Source: Coffea arabica (taxonomy: Eukaryota > Streptophyta > Magnoliopsida > Gentianales > Rubiaceae). From it: 64,000 bases of DNA. Position 1 is the first letter of the stretch. The number at the start of each line of letters is the position of its first letter. Location: NCBI RefSeq assembly GCF_036785885.1, contig NC_092317.1, positions 3,226,501 to 3,290,500 on the forward strand, read 5' to 3'. Position numbers and translations under genes: made by a program. Shown here one piece after another: positions 12,642 to 24,243 of the stretch. Below the pieces are notes generated by a model. It did no database searches and was not told where the DNA came from. It worked only from the letters and a program-made list of their open reading frames with translations.

Positions 12642-14184
12642 TGGTCAGGGAATTTTATCTTTTCGACTGTAAAATTGGAAGGGGTCTAGGAAGGGGAAGA
12701 AATTTTGGTGTTTCCCCCAGTTGGTTCAAAGTTTGTAAATATGGAAAACTTGTGTAGTCCTTCGAAGTCTCAAGTGTTTTCGTTTTTTTGGGGAATTTAG
12801 AAAGTTACCGCTGGATTCTGACTATTGAATCTCAAATTCTTCAGAATCAATCTACTAGCTGGTGTCCAGCTTCTCTTCTGTTTCTAAACGACTTTTCTTA
12901 TCATTTGTCTATTTATGTCTTTTTCTTACTAAAAAATTTGGTTATTTTATTCTGAATTCAAGGTAAAAAGATGATCTTACCCCAGCAATTGTACTGATTT
13001 TGCTTCAGATCCAAAAAAGTTGTGGTCTTCCTCTTCTTGGTTTGTCTTAGTTAGCGGTAGGCCATCGATGGTTGTTTCCTACTTGCTTTACAGCCTTTTT
13101 CCCTTTTCTGGAGCTGTAAAATAAAGGGGCAAATTATATTTCGTCGCCAATTTTATTTTAAGCCAATAAAAGTCTGTCTTTTGGTAAGTAGAAAATTGAG
13201 TTAAAATTCCATTCAAAAACTAGTTTCCATTTTCTTCTTACATGAAGAAAACAGTTTAGAAAGGTATATTGTTCATCCCTAATTCATGAACGGCTTGGTT
13301 GCTGGCAAACAAATTTATTTGTTGCATCAGGTACGACGGCATAGAACTTAAAGATTTCTTTCTTTTTTTCTTCTTCCAACATAAACCTGAAATTTGGTAA
13401 AATAAAAAGTCATCGCTTTGCCGGTTAGCATATACTTACACACATATATATATATATATTACCAAAAAGGTGCCTGTATATCAGCAAGCATGAAGCATGT
13501 TGTAGGCGAAACTTTACCCCTCTCCTGTCACCACCGACTTTTCAACTTTCACCATTTTAAGGCAATTCTTCTTAGTCTTCTTAATCCAAAATTCCAACAA
13601 TTTCATCATTGTATTTGACTAATTTCACTCAGTAATTTGTTATAGACTTGCTAATCACTAGTTATCTATGCACGCTCGTGTGAGTGCGCCTAAGAGGATG
13701 AGTTTTAAATGACATATATTTTTAAAATAAATAACTGAAAAAGAAAGATGCACACATGTACATACCCACCAATAGCATGATTATGGAAAACTATATGAAA
13801 TCAAACAAATGTTAAAAAGAAAAAGAAAATGAAAGACAAAAGAAACATATACACTCATCTTCTCATCTCTAAAGAGATAACGATTTCTCTAAGCAAAACA
13901 TACCATAAGAAACATACTCATCTTCTCTAAAGAGATGAGAGATGTTATTCTAATTAAATCATACCATGAAAATCCATAACTAGATCTTTAGTAACTATAG
14001 AGGTAAGAATGCATAAGTTGTAAACTTGAACATTTTTGGAAGATGTTTGGTGTCTAGCAGTTTAGTTTGATTTGTAGTGAGGAGGGGTTATAATTATGGA
14101 TTCATGATTCAAGTCAGCATCAGTTTATAGTTGTGAAAATGTAGTTTTGTAGTTCAAGATTATGGTATATCGACAAAGTAATAA

Positions 14185-14831
14185 ACGGCTTGTTTGGCAC
14201 TCTCATTTTTTTTCTTGCTTTTAACGGACAAGTTTTTCTAATAAATTTGCCTACAGGAACCTCAAAAAACACTCCAAAATTTTAAAATACACATCTCAAA
14301 ATCTCCGACACACACTCGATTCCTTTTCTACCACCATCATCCGTAATCATTCATACTTTCACTAACGTTATCTCTACCTCAGCCAACCATCAATGCTGGC
14401 GCCAGTCGCCCTCAATCACTTGTATTTTTCCTCTCATTCTCTCTCTCTCTCTCTCCTATCTTCCCTTGCTCCCTCTTTCTCCTAAGAAGAGAAGGGGAAG
14501 GGAAGGAAGGAGGGATTGTAAGTGAAGGGGGGAAGGAGGAGGAGAGAATGAGAGAAAAAAAAAAACAACTGTTGAAGGCTTGATGACGATCGCAAAAGTG
14601 TTAGCTGTTGGCGATCGGCAATGAAGGTGTGAGGTTGGACCAGCAGTGGTGGTGATGGAGAAGAATAAAAGAGAAAAGAAATTGGAAAAAAAAGGAAAGA
14701 AAAAGATAAATAAAACAAATTTTATTATTTCTAAATCCTCTATTACAAAGAAGATTTTTTCACAAATTCTATGGTAAATTACAGTAAAATTTTATACAAA
14801 TACTTAAAAAACTCACCATCTAAAAAGACCC
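14185..14831. mobile_element. Degraded MITE related to the element at 21725-22836
   Basis: The left end (GGCTTGTTTGGCACTCTCA) and its following stretch, with 'cctacaggaacctcaaaaaac', closely parallel the left end of the larger element at 21725. The right end (reverse complement GGGTCTTTTTAGATGG) is a weaker inverted partner. A CT/GA-rich middle (14430-14560) parallels the purine-rich middle of the larger element. A TAA next to both ends could be a target duplication but is offset at the left, so the exact borders are uncertain. Confidence 0.5.
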
Positions 14832-16015
14832 TAAGTTCCAGTGGTACACGTATTGATTAGTTAAGAATTGATTGGAATGTAAGACTAAGATTGGTACGTG
14901 TTTCATAACATCTCTTGTAATAAATCAATTTCACCTATAGATATTTTTAGTTGCTCTTTTTATGTTCAAATTTTATTTTCATTTACACCCTCCAACGTCC
15001 AATTTTTTTCTCTATTAATACTCAGATAATCAGACATTGTCCTACATTTCTCAACATCTCTCTCAAAGGCTCAAACACGTGCACATCTTTATGAACTCAT
15101 CACTCATGAGTCGGCATCCGAATCCATACCCTTTATGCCAGCACTTTTAGGCTCTATACGCTTAATCCCCTCATTATTTGCAGTGCCTTTGTGTTTGTGA
15201 TCTTCTCTGCGTCGGGTTTTCGTGGAATAAAAGTTTTGGTCAAAGTCTGGTGAGTTCAAAACCAGTCTGTTCTCGTCTAAATATTTCCACGAGGGAAAGC
15301 GCACGTAGAAACGAACACGGACACGATAACTCTTTGGGCTAACGGGCTTTTTTTTTTGGGTACAAAGACTTAAGAATAATGACCAAGTCTGCAAACCGCT
15401 GGACTTTAGCCCATTGACCACCAGAGGGGCTTAAATACCTGGTGGGTGCAACTTGCACGGTCATGGATTCTATTACACAAAGTATTAGTAAAAGTTGAGC
15501 ACATTAGTATATTATAAAAAAACAGTAAGATCACCCGAAATAACCAGAATTTTTTTTGTTCCATCATATTCAATTCATTGCATTTAAACAAATCATAATT
15601 TACTTTTTTTTATGTTAATTTTCTCTATCTCAAGTTTACACAAAGAAAGTCCAATAGCCTTGGATTCTTACACATTGGAAAAAAGAAAGGACAAAGAATT
15701 GAAGATAGAACCTTACCACAAAAAAAAAAAAAAAAGGCAATTGAAAATAGAACCATTCCATTTTTCATTCAACCCACTGGGGGAAAAAAAAAAGGAAAAA
15801 GGAAATAAAAAAGAACCGATAGATTTTTAATCGAGCCCAACGCCCCACCAGTTACCGAACAAGAATAAAGCGTAAAAAAGTGGCATTACCTTGCGTAGCA
15901 ATAGAACAAGCTTGGTCGCATCATTCATTTGTACTGTCAGATAATTAGCCGATCGATTTCGGGAAAAGCGAGACTGCCCTGCCCTGAGAGATTTTCCAAT
16001 TAATCTCTCTAACAG

Positions 16016-16129
16016 GTCCGTCCTTTCATGAATTATTTGTTTAATTTGTGGTACTATTTTGATTTATTGCTTATTTTTGAGGTATGTGCGCGCAATTTTA
16101 TGATAAAAAATGGAGCTTGTGATTTGCAG
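16016..16129 (+). other. Probable leader intron of the DUF4050 gene
   Basis: The donor (AACAG followed by GTCCGT) and acceptor (GATTTGCAG) bracket a T-rich stretch. Joining the exons places a TAA in frame just upstream, so the first in-frame ATG afterwards is at 16214. Transcript data would be needed to confirm it. Confidence 0.4.
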
Positions 16130-16213
16130 GGCGATCACTGGGTAATCGATGTTTATGGTGGGAAAATTGCTGCGATTCGGATCAATTGTGGCTTGGATTC
16201 TTCATATGGTTGC

Positions 16214-18717
16214 ATGCATGGGGTATATGTATATTTTTCATATTTCCCCTTTCATTTCATCATAATTTAGCTTTTTTTGCTTCTCTTTTATTCTCTTGTT
16301 TTAAAATACTATGATTAAGGATTTCTTTTTTTACCGGGTTTCGGAAATGTTTTTATTGTGGAAAGGGTCAAATAGTTATGCTAAACGTACGTCTTTTATT
16401 TAACTGAGCTATGAATCATTAACTCAGGAAGGCAATGAAATAGAAAATGTGATAGATTTTACCGATCAAATTGTATGATAGAAGGATATTGGTCAGGAGT
16501 AACATAAATTCCTGATATTTTCTTTTCTTTTCTTTTTTTTTCATAAAATTCTTCTAGTTTTGATTTTTTTTTCAATTAAATTTTGTCAGTGAAAACAAGT
16601 GTTTAATCTTCTCTGAAGCTCTATAAACTGGTTTTATGGGACTGAGTGATTAAACATTGTTTAATCTTCTCTGAAGCTATATAAACTGGTTTTGTGGGAC
16701 TGAGTGATTAAACATTCCCTTTTCGCATAATGCTTCTCTGTGCATCATTTCCTGGTGATATTTTTTCTTGGTTAATAAATGAATTTTTTTGCTAATATTA
16801 CCCTGCAAGATTTTGTGGTTGCAATGTGCTACAGATGCCATGATGAAGATCACTATGTTCCCATGCAGCATTATGGGTTTATAGGAAATGTTGACATAAA
16901 TTGGAACATCCTAAAGTTGTGTTTGCTTCTGCATATGCAATTGCATTATGCTATATTGTTATTTCTGATTTATTAGTAATGAGCATATATGGAAACTCAG
17001 CTTTTCCAAGTTCTGTTCTACTTAATGTTATCGTCGAGCATTTCCAAATGTCATACATAAGTTTGCATTTCCTTGAACGAAAATTGCTGCTGTATTGGAT
17101 GGTGTATATTGCAAGAAAATGTATTCTTACAGAATTGATAAATGCCATTCTTTGCAGAACAGTGGTTGTCTTGGAAGTGCTACTGAGCCAAAACTAGATT
17201 TGACAATTCATGACTCTCTTCAACAGCAGAAACCTCTAGCTGAAATACATTCAAGAATATCAAAAGCTAGCATATCTGAGAGTTTCCGGACAAACGGCAA
17301 CTGTGACATGGACGTGAGTGCTGTTCAGTCACAGGGAAGTGTATCATCAGTTAGTAGTTCATTGACCAATTCTCATGGAGCTGGAAGTTCAAATGCTTCC
17401 TATGAATTTGTAAATCATGGAAAGTTTATCTTTGTTCCTTGCAAAATAATTTTATCTTATGTTGTTTTCTCATTTACTTGTGCAACAGTGACCAAGCTAT
17501 TACAAATGGTTTTAGTGAATTTTTAAATTCTGTTAGTCTGGTGGTATTTGACTTTTTTCATAATCACTAACTTATGTCTTGGATGGACTTGAATTGTGTT
17601 TGAAGAGCTTATCCTCATCCTTGTTTTCCTTCTTCCTCATTTTTTTCCCCCTTTTGCATTGACTTTACATTGTTTTCCAAACAAATCTTGGGTTTGATCG
17701 TCTCTTTGCCAGTTTGCAAGTTTTCTAGCTAGAGGCTACTTTAGGTCTTACCTTTGGAGGTCCTTATTATAGGTCTTCTTCTTTGGAATCAAACTAGACG
17801 GCAGTGGATAGGCAGTAGAAAGCCCGAGAAACAGATGCAGCAGCTGCGTGAGCCCAAGTTAAGGTACAATCCTTCTATATTACGCAGTATCATTTAATGG
17901 GTGCATCACTTTGAGCTAATGGTTTTTCATGGATTTTGGCCTTTTCCCTTTATGTTAGGAAAATGCGAAGCAATGAAATGTCGTACTTAGATTTTAACTT
18001 GCAAAAGGCAATACGTAGGTATTGTTGTGCAGGCATTTTTGATTTTGTTTATTTTGGAAAAATAAAGCAGTGAAACATATTGCAGTTGTCTCAATCTCGA
18101 TTACTTAAATATGTTTTCACATGGTGGGGAAGGAAATTGATATCTCTCTTCCTTTCTGAAGATTGATTATATGCCTATTTTTCAACATTTATCGTCTATA
18201 AAAGGTGACGCATAACAAGAATCTGAAGCTGGTAGGACATAGATTGCTGCTAACATGCTTGACATCCCTGATGCATAGATTATCCATCCTTTAAGGTTAG
18301 GATTACTGGGGTCCTTTTGATTGGAGAACTTTTAAATAGTTGTCTTGAAATCAAAGTCAGATGTTGAGGCCTGAATGTTGGTTTCAATGTCTGGATATTC
18401 ACAGTTGGTTTGATGCTTTCTCTTAGCTGAACTGAAGGTTGGTCATTCATGAGTTTTCTCTTGTATTTTTCCCAGCACTTTGTGTCTCTGCATCGCTAAA
18501 AAGTTTTGGCTTTGCAGTTGGAATGCAACCTATGATAGTTTGCTTGGAAGCAACAAACCGTTTACCAAGCGTATTCCTCTTGCCGTAAGTCTTACAACGA
18601 GCTGGTGATTCATCCGTTTCAAATAATTTTCTCTGACTTGGGCTCTTAATTTCAAACCAACAGGAAATGGTAGATTTTCTTGTGGACGTATGGGAGCAGG
18701 AAGGAATGTATGACTGA
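16214..18717 (+). CDS. Gag1-like clamp (DUF4050) domain protein
   Basis: Modelled exons are 16214-16222, 17158-17419, 17773-17863, 18518-18584 and 18664-18717, giving 160 aa. The C-terminal half carries the family signature: WNQTRRQW, then LSWNATYDSLLGSNKPF, IPLA and EMVDFLVDVWEQEGMYD, ending at the stop as family members do. The N-terminal half begins NSGCLG, is Ser-rich (SQGSVSSVSSSL) and reaches YEFVNHG. The domain is named after yeast Gag1, a TORC1-associated protein; the role in plants is not known to me. The start is uncertain: 16214 is the first in-frame ATG if the leader intron is used, but an out-of-frame ATG at 16149 overlaps it. The second intron lacks a GT donor: conserved residues require the exon to end at 17419, where the intron starts GAAAGT. 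A GT-AG alternative (17410 to 17759) keeps the frame but replaces VNHG with VLIIG. Confidence 0.85.
16601..16716 (+). repeat. 58-bp tandem duplication in an intron
   Basis: Two adjacent copies, starting at 16601 and 16659, both begin GTTTAATCTTCTCTGAAGCT and end near GAGTGATTAAACATT, with only two or three differences. They lie inside the first modelled coding intron of the DUF4050 gene. Confidence 0.85.
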
Positions 18718-19504
18718 ATGGGCAAAAGTTGCAGGTCTTGAACAACATGACCTGCCGTTGAGACGTCGAACTTCTCAGGTGTTTTACGAAGTGTGTTGTA
18801 AATTAACCATGTAATCATTTTGTATGCGGTAGCCTATTTACCAAGGCAAATATAAAATATGTTCTTGTACGTATGAGGATCCTGATCATGTAGAACTCAC
18901 ATTGGTGCAAGTCTCTGTAGTGGAAGAAGTCGGTTGGCGCATATTATAGCCATTTTTGTTATGCTCCATCCATCCTTCGATTTCATCATGGCATGCCTCA
19001 CATTTGATTTGAAAGCAGTTCCACCAGCGGTGGGGACATATTTGCTGACCATGGGGGTTTAATAAGACGGTCAAAATTTTTTTATTGCGCCCAAACCACG
19101 TAGGTATGGGCTGCGGAGCTTCTGTTTAAAGCGCGTTACATATCTCAATAATATCTAAAGAGTAAAGACTCCTAAGGAGGTAGAAAGAGGGCAACTCTCG
19201 ATTAACATACTTTCAAAATCAAGGTCATGTATGCGAGGGAAACTGCAAGAAACTTCTCATGCTAGAACTCTCGAGTAGGCCTCTGTAGCGTATCTAACTT
19301 GTCTGACGTGTCACTCTCCTAGAAGCTCTTAGAGATATCTAATGAGTATTCCAGTAAGCTCCGATTAAATTCTTCCATCTTCTTAAATCCTCCTCGGTGC
19401 TGTCAAAACATAGCGACGTAAGGTAAAAACGGATATAATCTGCAAAATTGGTCGTTTACAAGCTTAAAAGAAAAATACTACTAGTAAAACATCAGAGCTA
19501 ATTT
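18718..19504. other. Spacer between the DUF4050 gene and HSP26.5
   Basis: Contains the 3' UTR of the DUF4050 gene and the promoter of the small heat-shock gene. No other coding signal was seen. One candidate heat-shock element is listed separately. Confidence 0.6.
19248..19257 (+). promoter_or_regulatory. Candidate heat-shock element
   Basis: AGAAACTTCT is a perfect nGAAnnTTCn unit about 250 bp upstream of the small heat-shock protein start codon. Another GAA lies downstream but out of the 5-base register, so this is only a two-module element. Further TTC modules occur near 19370-19385. Assignment rests on motif and position alone. Confidence 0.3.
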
Positions 19505-20387
19505 ATGGCTTTGGCTCGTTTGGCTTTGAAAAATTTGCAACAGAGATGTTCTTTACCATCATATCAGTGTGCCTCCGAAAGAACTGTAAACTCTGTCCAG
19601 AAACAGAGATGGGGTTCTGAACTTCTTAGAAGGATATCATCAGCCGCCGGCAAGGAGGACTCTGCTGGCCAGCAGGTGGCTGTTTCCGAGGGTGGCGAGA
19701 AATCGAACAAGCTTTTCCCAAAGAAGAAGCAACGTAGAAGCCTGTGGAAAAAGGAGGACGATGACTTCCCTCCTCCTCTCTGGGGTAAACTCTGTCTTTC
19801 GTTACTGAGCAATCTGATAACTCTTACTTCATGTTCGTGTCTTGTGTGATTTTTGAACCAATTATCCCAAAATAAGCACGCAAAACTGATGTAAAACATA
19901 AAACAAGACTTGAAGACTACACATTGATACAAGCACTTCCAACAGTGGAGATTGATGTTCACAACTTATTTATGCAGAATTCTTCCCCTCGGGACTCGGA
20001 AATGCTCTGGTGCAAGCATCAGAGAACATCAACAGGCTGCTTGGGAATCTATCACCTTCACGACTTCTGGGCAAATTTAAAGAGCAAGACGATTTGTACA
20101 AGCTGCGGCTTCCAGTGCCGGGGCTTGCCAAGGAGGATGTAAAGGTGACTGTTGATGATGGAGTTCTGACAATAAAGGGAGAGCGCAAGGAAGAGGAAGA
20201 AGGGACTGATGATGATGATGATGATCACTGGGCAAGCTTCTATGGTTACTATAATACCAGTGTTTTACTGCCTGATGATGCAAAAGTTGATGAAATTAGA
20301 GCAGAGATGAAAGATGGGGTTCTTACGGTTATCATTCCGAGGACTGAGAGGCCTAAGAAAGACGTAAAAGAAATCTCAGTGCACTGA
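19505..20387 (+). CDS. HSP26.5: Mitochondrial small heat-shock protein, HSP26.5 type
   Basis: ATP-independent chaperone that holds unfolding proteins during heat stress, here probably in the mitochondrial matrix. Exons 19505-19784 and 19978-20387 join as TGG G + AA TTC TTC to give 229 aa. The N-terminus (MALARLALKNLQQRCSLPSY) is rich in Ala, Leu, Arg and Ser and lacks acidic residues, as a mitochondrial presequence should be; the same MALARLAL start is known in Arabidopsis HSP26.5. A Lys-rich stretch leads to SLWKKEDDDFPPPLWEFFPS. The alpha-crystallin domain spans about residues 129-215 (EQDDLYKLRLPVPGL, DGVLTIKGER, MKDGVLTVIIPR), and the C-terminus KKDVKEISVH matches the family. A run of six Asp within the domain (DDDDDDHW) is a local expansion. 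The intron in the N-terminal part also fits. Confidence 0.95.
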
Positions 20388-21169
20388 GATTAGGTGTTTT
20401 GAGTTCAACGGATTGGGCGAGGGAGAAAGATATACTACTACTATATTATTAGTATTATTTTTGCTTGCTTCTCAAAAACTTGAGGTTGGTTGGTTTGTTT
20501 GTTTGAGTGTTGACTCTTGAGAAATAATTTCTGCTGCCACTTTCCTTTATGAACTTGAAGAGGTTTCGAGTCTCTCTGTAAATTTATATGTGAGTAATAA
20601 AATGACCTTGTTTTGGTATTCAGGAAAGAAATTTAGTATTTACCCTGCAGAGGTTTTTTTCCATCAACATATACCCCAGAGATCATAGAAACGGCTCTGC
20701 AAACTTGTCACCTTCGTTTTAATTGTTTGTTTTCATGCTCTGCCTTGCTTGCCTCCAAAATCGTGGGCTTTGATTCATGGTCTTGTGGGTTGGCCCATTA
20801 TACTTGCTGTTGTTCATTGGTCAATTGCTCGTACTCAAGACTTGAGGGTTATTTTTTTATTTGCAATGATAAATAATATTTGTATAATTTATTCTAATCT
20901 AATTTAAAAAGAGGAGAACCAATGGGGAATGTTATCGGAGAAGGTTACTTGAAGTGATAATTACAATTAAGTGATAATTTTATAGTGGGAGACAAGGGTC
21001 TTTAAAATCTTCACCGAGACTTTAAAGTTTTGGTGGTTGGCTGAGACTCGAGGATTGTTCAAGGGAGGCTCTTTTATACTAGTTTTATCTACATGTACGC
21101 TACATGCAAGTTTCATTTGTTTTGATGTACATTACTATTCGTCGCGCACAATTTTTTTACAGGTCAGTC

Positions 21170-21330
21170 GAAGTCCAAATCCTACAGACAACTCGGTAGT
21201 TAAGAGCCTACGAGCCAGCTGTGTGTTCGAGTCTTATTGCGGATGCGAGAATTATATATTGTTCAATGATCAAGTAGAGATGGGCACGAGTCGAGCTTCG
21301 TTTCATTTCGTAAAGCTTTTAGTTTAGTTG
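21170..21330 (+). repeat. Possible tRNA-derived SINE fragment
   Basis: ACTCGGTAGTTAAGAGC resembles a pol III A box, and TGTTCGAGTCT about 40 bases later resembles a B box (GGTTCGANNCC). The spacing suits a tRNA-related head. No clover-leaf closes well and no tail or flanking duplication was seen, so this is weak. Confidence 0.25.
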
Positions 21331-21724
21331 ATCCCACTCGTATCTTATAGATCAACTATTTTTCGATTTTTAATCATCTCGTATATCAATCGGCATTTGG
21401 CCGTTTCGAATGGGTTAAGTACTCCTGAATACAAGAGAGAAAAAAAATAAAAGAATTCAAACATGATGAAAATTGCTATAAGCATTGTCCTTTTTTTATA
21501 CATATTATACATAAATTAAATTTTTTTCTAAAAAAGATAAGACTGTGACCTCTACAAATAAATATTGTAAATAAGTTATAGGCACCCATACTTGGAGAGT
21601 AATTTATTCAATAAAATTATTTACTTTGCTCTAAAAATAATATTTTGTGGACGTATATAAAAATAAAAAATAATATATACATACACACACTGAGATTTAA
21701 CTCATTTTGTAGGACTGCAACTTA

Positions 21725-22836
21725 GGGCCTGTTTGGAAGCTAGTTTTTTGGGCAAGTTTTTTACCTACAAGTTTTTTAACAACTTTTGCTACAGGAATCT
21801 CAAAAAACTTCTTAAAATTTTTTACCTACACGCTTCAAAATACACAAAACACACACAAATTCCTCCACCATCCCAACCCAATACACAAAACACACATAAA
21901 AAAAATTCCCTTCCCTTTGGCTTTCTTCTTCCTCCACTATCCCAACCCGTCCACCACCTCCATCGCCGACCACCACCACCTCCGGCGCCATTTCCTTTTT
22001 TTTTTTGTCTTTCTCCCTCTCCCTGCCATCCTCCCCCTTTATCCAGTTTGACTGCCTTCCTCTTTTTTTTTTCCTCCCCCGCAACCCTCCCCCTCCCGCG
22101 ACAAGATCTGGTCCCGTGACCAGATCGCAAAAGTGGAGGAGAGGGGGGCTGCGATCTGGTCGCGAGATCGCAGCTAAGGGAGGGCGACGGGGCTGCTGAG
22201 GGTGACGGGGATGGGTGAGGGGAGGAGAAAAAGGGGTGGCGGGCAGAGGGGATTAGCGGGGCAGAGGGAGAAGAGGGGCAGCGGGGGAGAGGGGAGGGGA
22301 GGGGAAGGGGTGACGGGCAGAGGAGACGGGAGAGGAAAAGGGGTGTCGGATGGCGGGGGAGAGGGGAGGAATATTGGTGGCGGGGAGAGGGGAGGAAAAG
22401 GGGTGGCGGGTAGAGGGGGGTGGCGGGGGAGGGAGAAGAGGAATGGCAGGGGAAGGAAGGGGAAGGGGAGAGGAAGGGTGACGGCAGAGGGAGGGGGAGG
22501 GGTAGGGGGTGCTGCGTTGCTGCTGGGAGGGGGGCTGGTAACGGGGAAAGGGGAGAGGGAAGGAAGAAGAAGAAAAAGAAAAAGAAAGAAAAGAAAAGAA
22601 AAAGAAAAGAAAGAAAAAGAAAAAGAAAAGAGAGAGAGAAAAAGAAAAAAAAAGAAAAGAAAAAAAAAGTTTTTCTCCTTAAAAACTTCTACAAAATTTT
22701 TTACATTACAAAAACTTCCACAAAAAAAATTTTCATCCTACAAAAATTTCTACACAAATTTTTTCAAAAACTTCTACAGTGTACTGCAGTAAAGTTTTAG
22801 ACAAATTTTCAAAAAACTCAGATTCCAAACAGGCCC
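21725..22836. mobile_element. PIF/Harbinger-like (Tourist-type) non-autonomous element, 1.1 kb
   Basis: The ends GGGCCTGTTTGGAA and TTCCAAACAGGCCC are perfect 14-base inverted repeats, flanked on both sides by TTA (21722-21724 and 22837-22839), the target duplication typical of PIF/Harbinger elements. Subterminal stretches at both ends are A/T-rich with repeated 'acaaaaacttc'-like words. The middle holds a C/T-rich then strongly G/A-rich tract (about 21920-22670). No transposase frame is present, so the element cannot move alone. At 1112 bp it is long for a MITE, mainly because of the purine tract. Confidence 0.85.
22200..22670 (+). repeat. 470-bp purine-rich tract inside the 21725 element
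   Basis: The first two thirds are G-rich (repeated GGGG, GGAGAGGGGAGG) and the last third is AAAGAAAAG-type. Almost no pyrimidines occur over long runs. It generates spurious Gly/Arg and Lys-rich open frames. It could form G-quadruplex or triplex structures. Confidence 0.85.
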
Positions 22837-24243
22837 TTAGATATATGCCTATGACGTCAAGTTTCAAGGTCCAATTCAACTGGTAAAAATATTCCAATGA
22901 GGTAGTATAACTTTGGTCGTGACTTTCAAATCTTCTTCTTTCGCTTTGCTTTTGTTCAACTCTCAACATTCTCTTATCTCCTTCCCCGTGTTCCTTGAAC
23001 CAAAAAAAAAAAGGTACTTCAACCTGCGAGTTGACCAGTGTCAGTGGCTGGTATTGAAATTAAAATAGATAGAAAGCCTCAGAGATTTTGAGCTGGTAAA
23101 AAGCCTTGTGTCACCCGAAACGGAAAAGCGGAGAGCTAGAAAGCCTCAGGTGTATGACGTTTTAAGCAGGACATGAACAGTAATTAGTTTATGTATTCGT
23201 GAAAGGCGGGGTCTAATCAAGCGCGACATTAACGTACCAGTAGTGCTTAGTTATTTCAGAGGCATTGATAAAATGGAATCCTTTTTGTTGGGCACTGGTC
23301 TTGAAACTTGACAGTACTCTCCTCTTTCCAAAAGTAGTTCGCCACAGGCTGGTGTGCCGAAAATATTAATGTGCTTATGGTGCATTCTGGTATTATACGT
23401 TGTGTTCAATCAATTGTGCATCCTTCCTTTTTTTGCAGCAGGGTTTTCATCGGATCCACGTACAGAAGCAAGAATGCCTGAGCGGTGGACGACTGTTTGA
23501 GTGAACGGGCACTTTTGCTTTTGACTGTGATTCTCTGTTACCAGATAGAGTATTACTCCCTCCATTCCTTTTTTTTATTGTGGGAATTTAAGTGAATATT
23601 TGGAATGAAGATTATTAGAAATTTTTTTTAGAACAATACTGCAGCATTTTTTTTTGGTAAAAAAGTGTATTAAGAGCATAAAAAAGTGATTTGAAAACAT
23701 GTTTATGGTGTAATTAATTTTTTTAAAAAAGTCAATCCAAACAAATTCTAAATTTTTTAAGAATAATGATTTTTTTGTTTGTCATTCTTATCTTACTCCC
23801 AATTTGAATTTGACTGCAACATGCATGTCATTAAAGGAAGAAATGATATTGGAAAGAGAAATGGAATATAGTTTTTGACTTTTTTTAATATGAAAAATAT
23901 ATTGAAACATTACAAAATAAAAAGCATGACGCTTTTATTTGAGGATTAATTAGCTAATTATTCATAGTTAATATTTTTTTAAAACGATAAGCTTAATTGT
24001 TCATAGTTACTAGTATTATTACAAGGGCATGAGTCTTGATGATGAGAACTTTTCAACTATAGTTACCTCCATACTTTTTTTTTTTTTTTAAATGAAAAAT
24101 TTTCCTGGCAACTTCTTCCATCTTACCACACCCACAATTAGATGAGAATTTTTGCACCCCTAAATCTCAGTTCCGTTGGACAAGAAATAACATTGAAGTC
24201 TCATCATGACATTTTTTGTCAGAGTACATGATCCTAGATTAAA

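Larger units (their letters stand above)
12642..16213. other. Spacer between the 128-aa gene and the DUF4050 gene
   Basis: The 3' UTR of the preceding gene lies at the left. A TA dinucleotide run lies near 13445-13460 and a degraded MITE at 14185-14831. Several A-rich tracts follow at 15350-15830. Open frames at 14482-14718 and 15104-15591 on the minus strand have no recognisable content and are judged chance frames. The right end includes a likely untranslated exon of the next gene. Confidence 0.5.

Noticed and set aside
18447-18818. 123-aa minus-strand frame
   Set aside because: Overlaps the last two exons of the DUF4050 gene, which carry clear family motifs on the plus strand.
21170-21240. 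tRNA gene
   Set aside because: A- and B-box-like words are present but acceptor and anticodon stems do not pair; kept only as a weak SINE candidate.
22202-22800. 196-aa Gly/Arg then Lys-rich frame, and the overlapping 126-aa frame
   Set aside because: A by-product of the purine tract inside the Harbinger-like element; low-complexity in every frame.
23550-23880. A fourth Stowaway copy suggested by CTCCCTCCATTCC at about 23556
   Set aside because: Only the first dozen bases match; no partner end and the interior differs.
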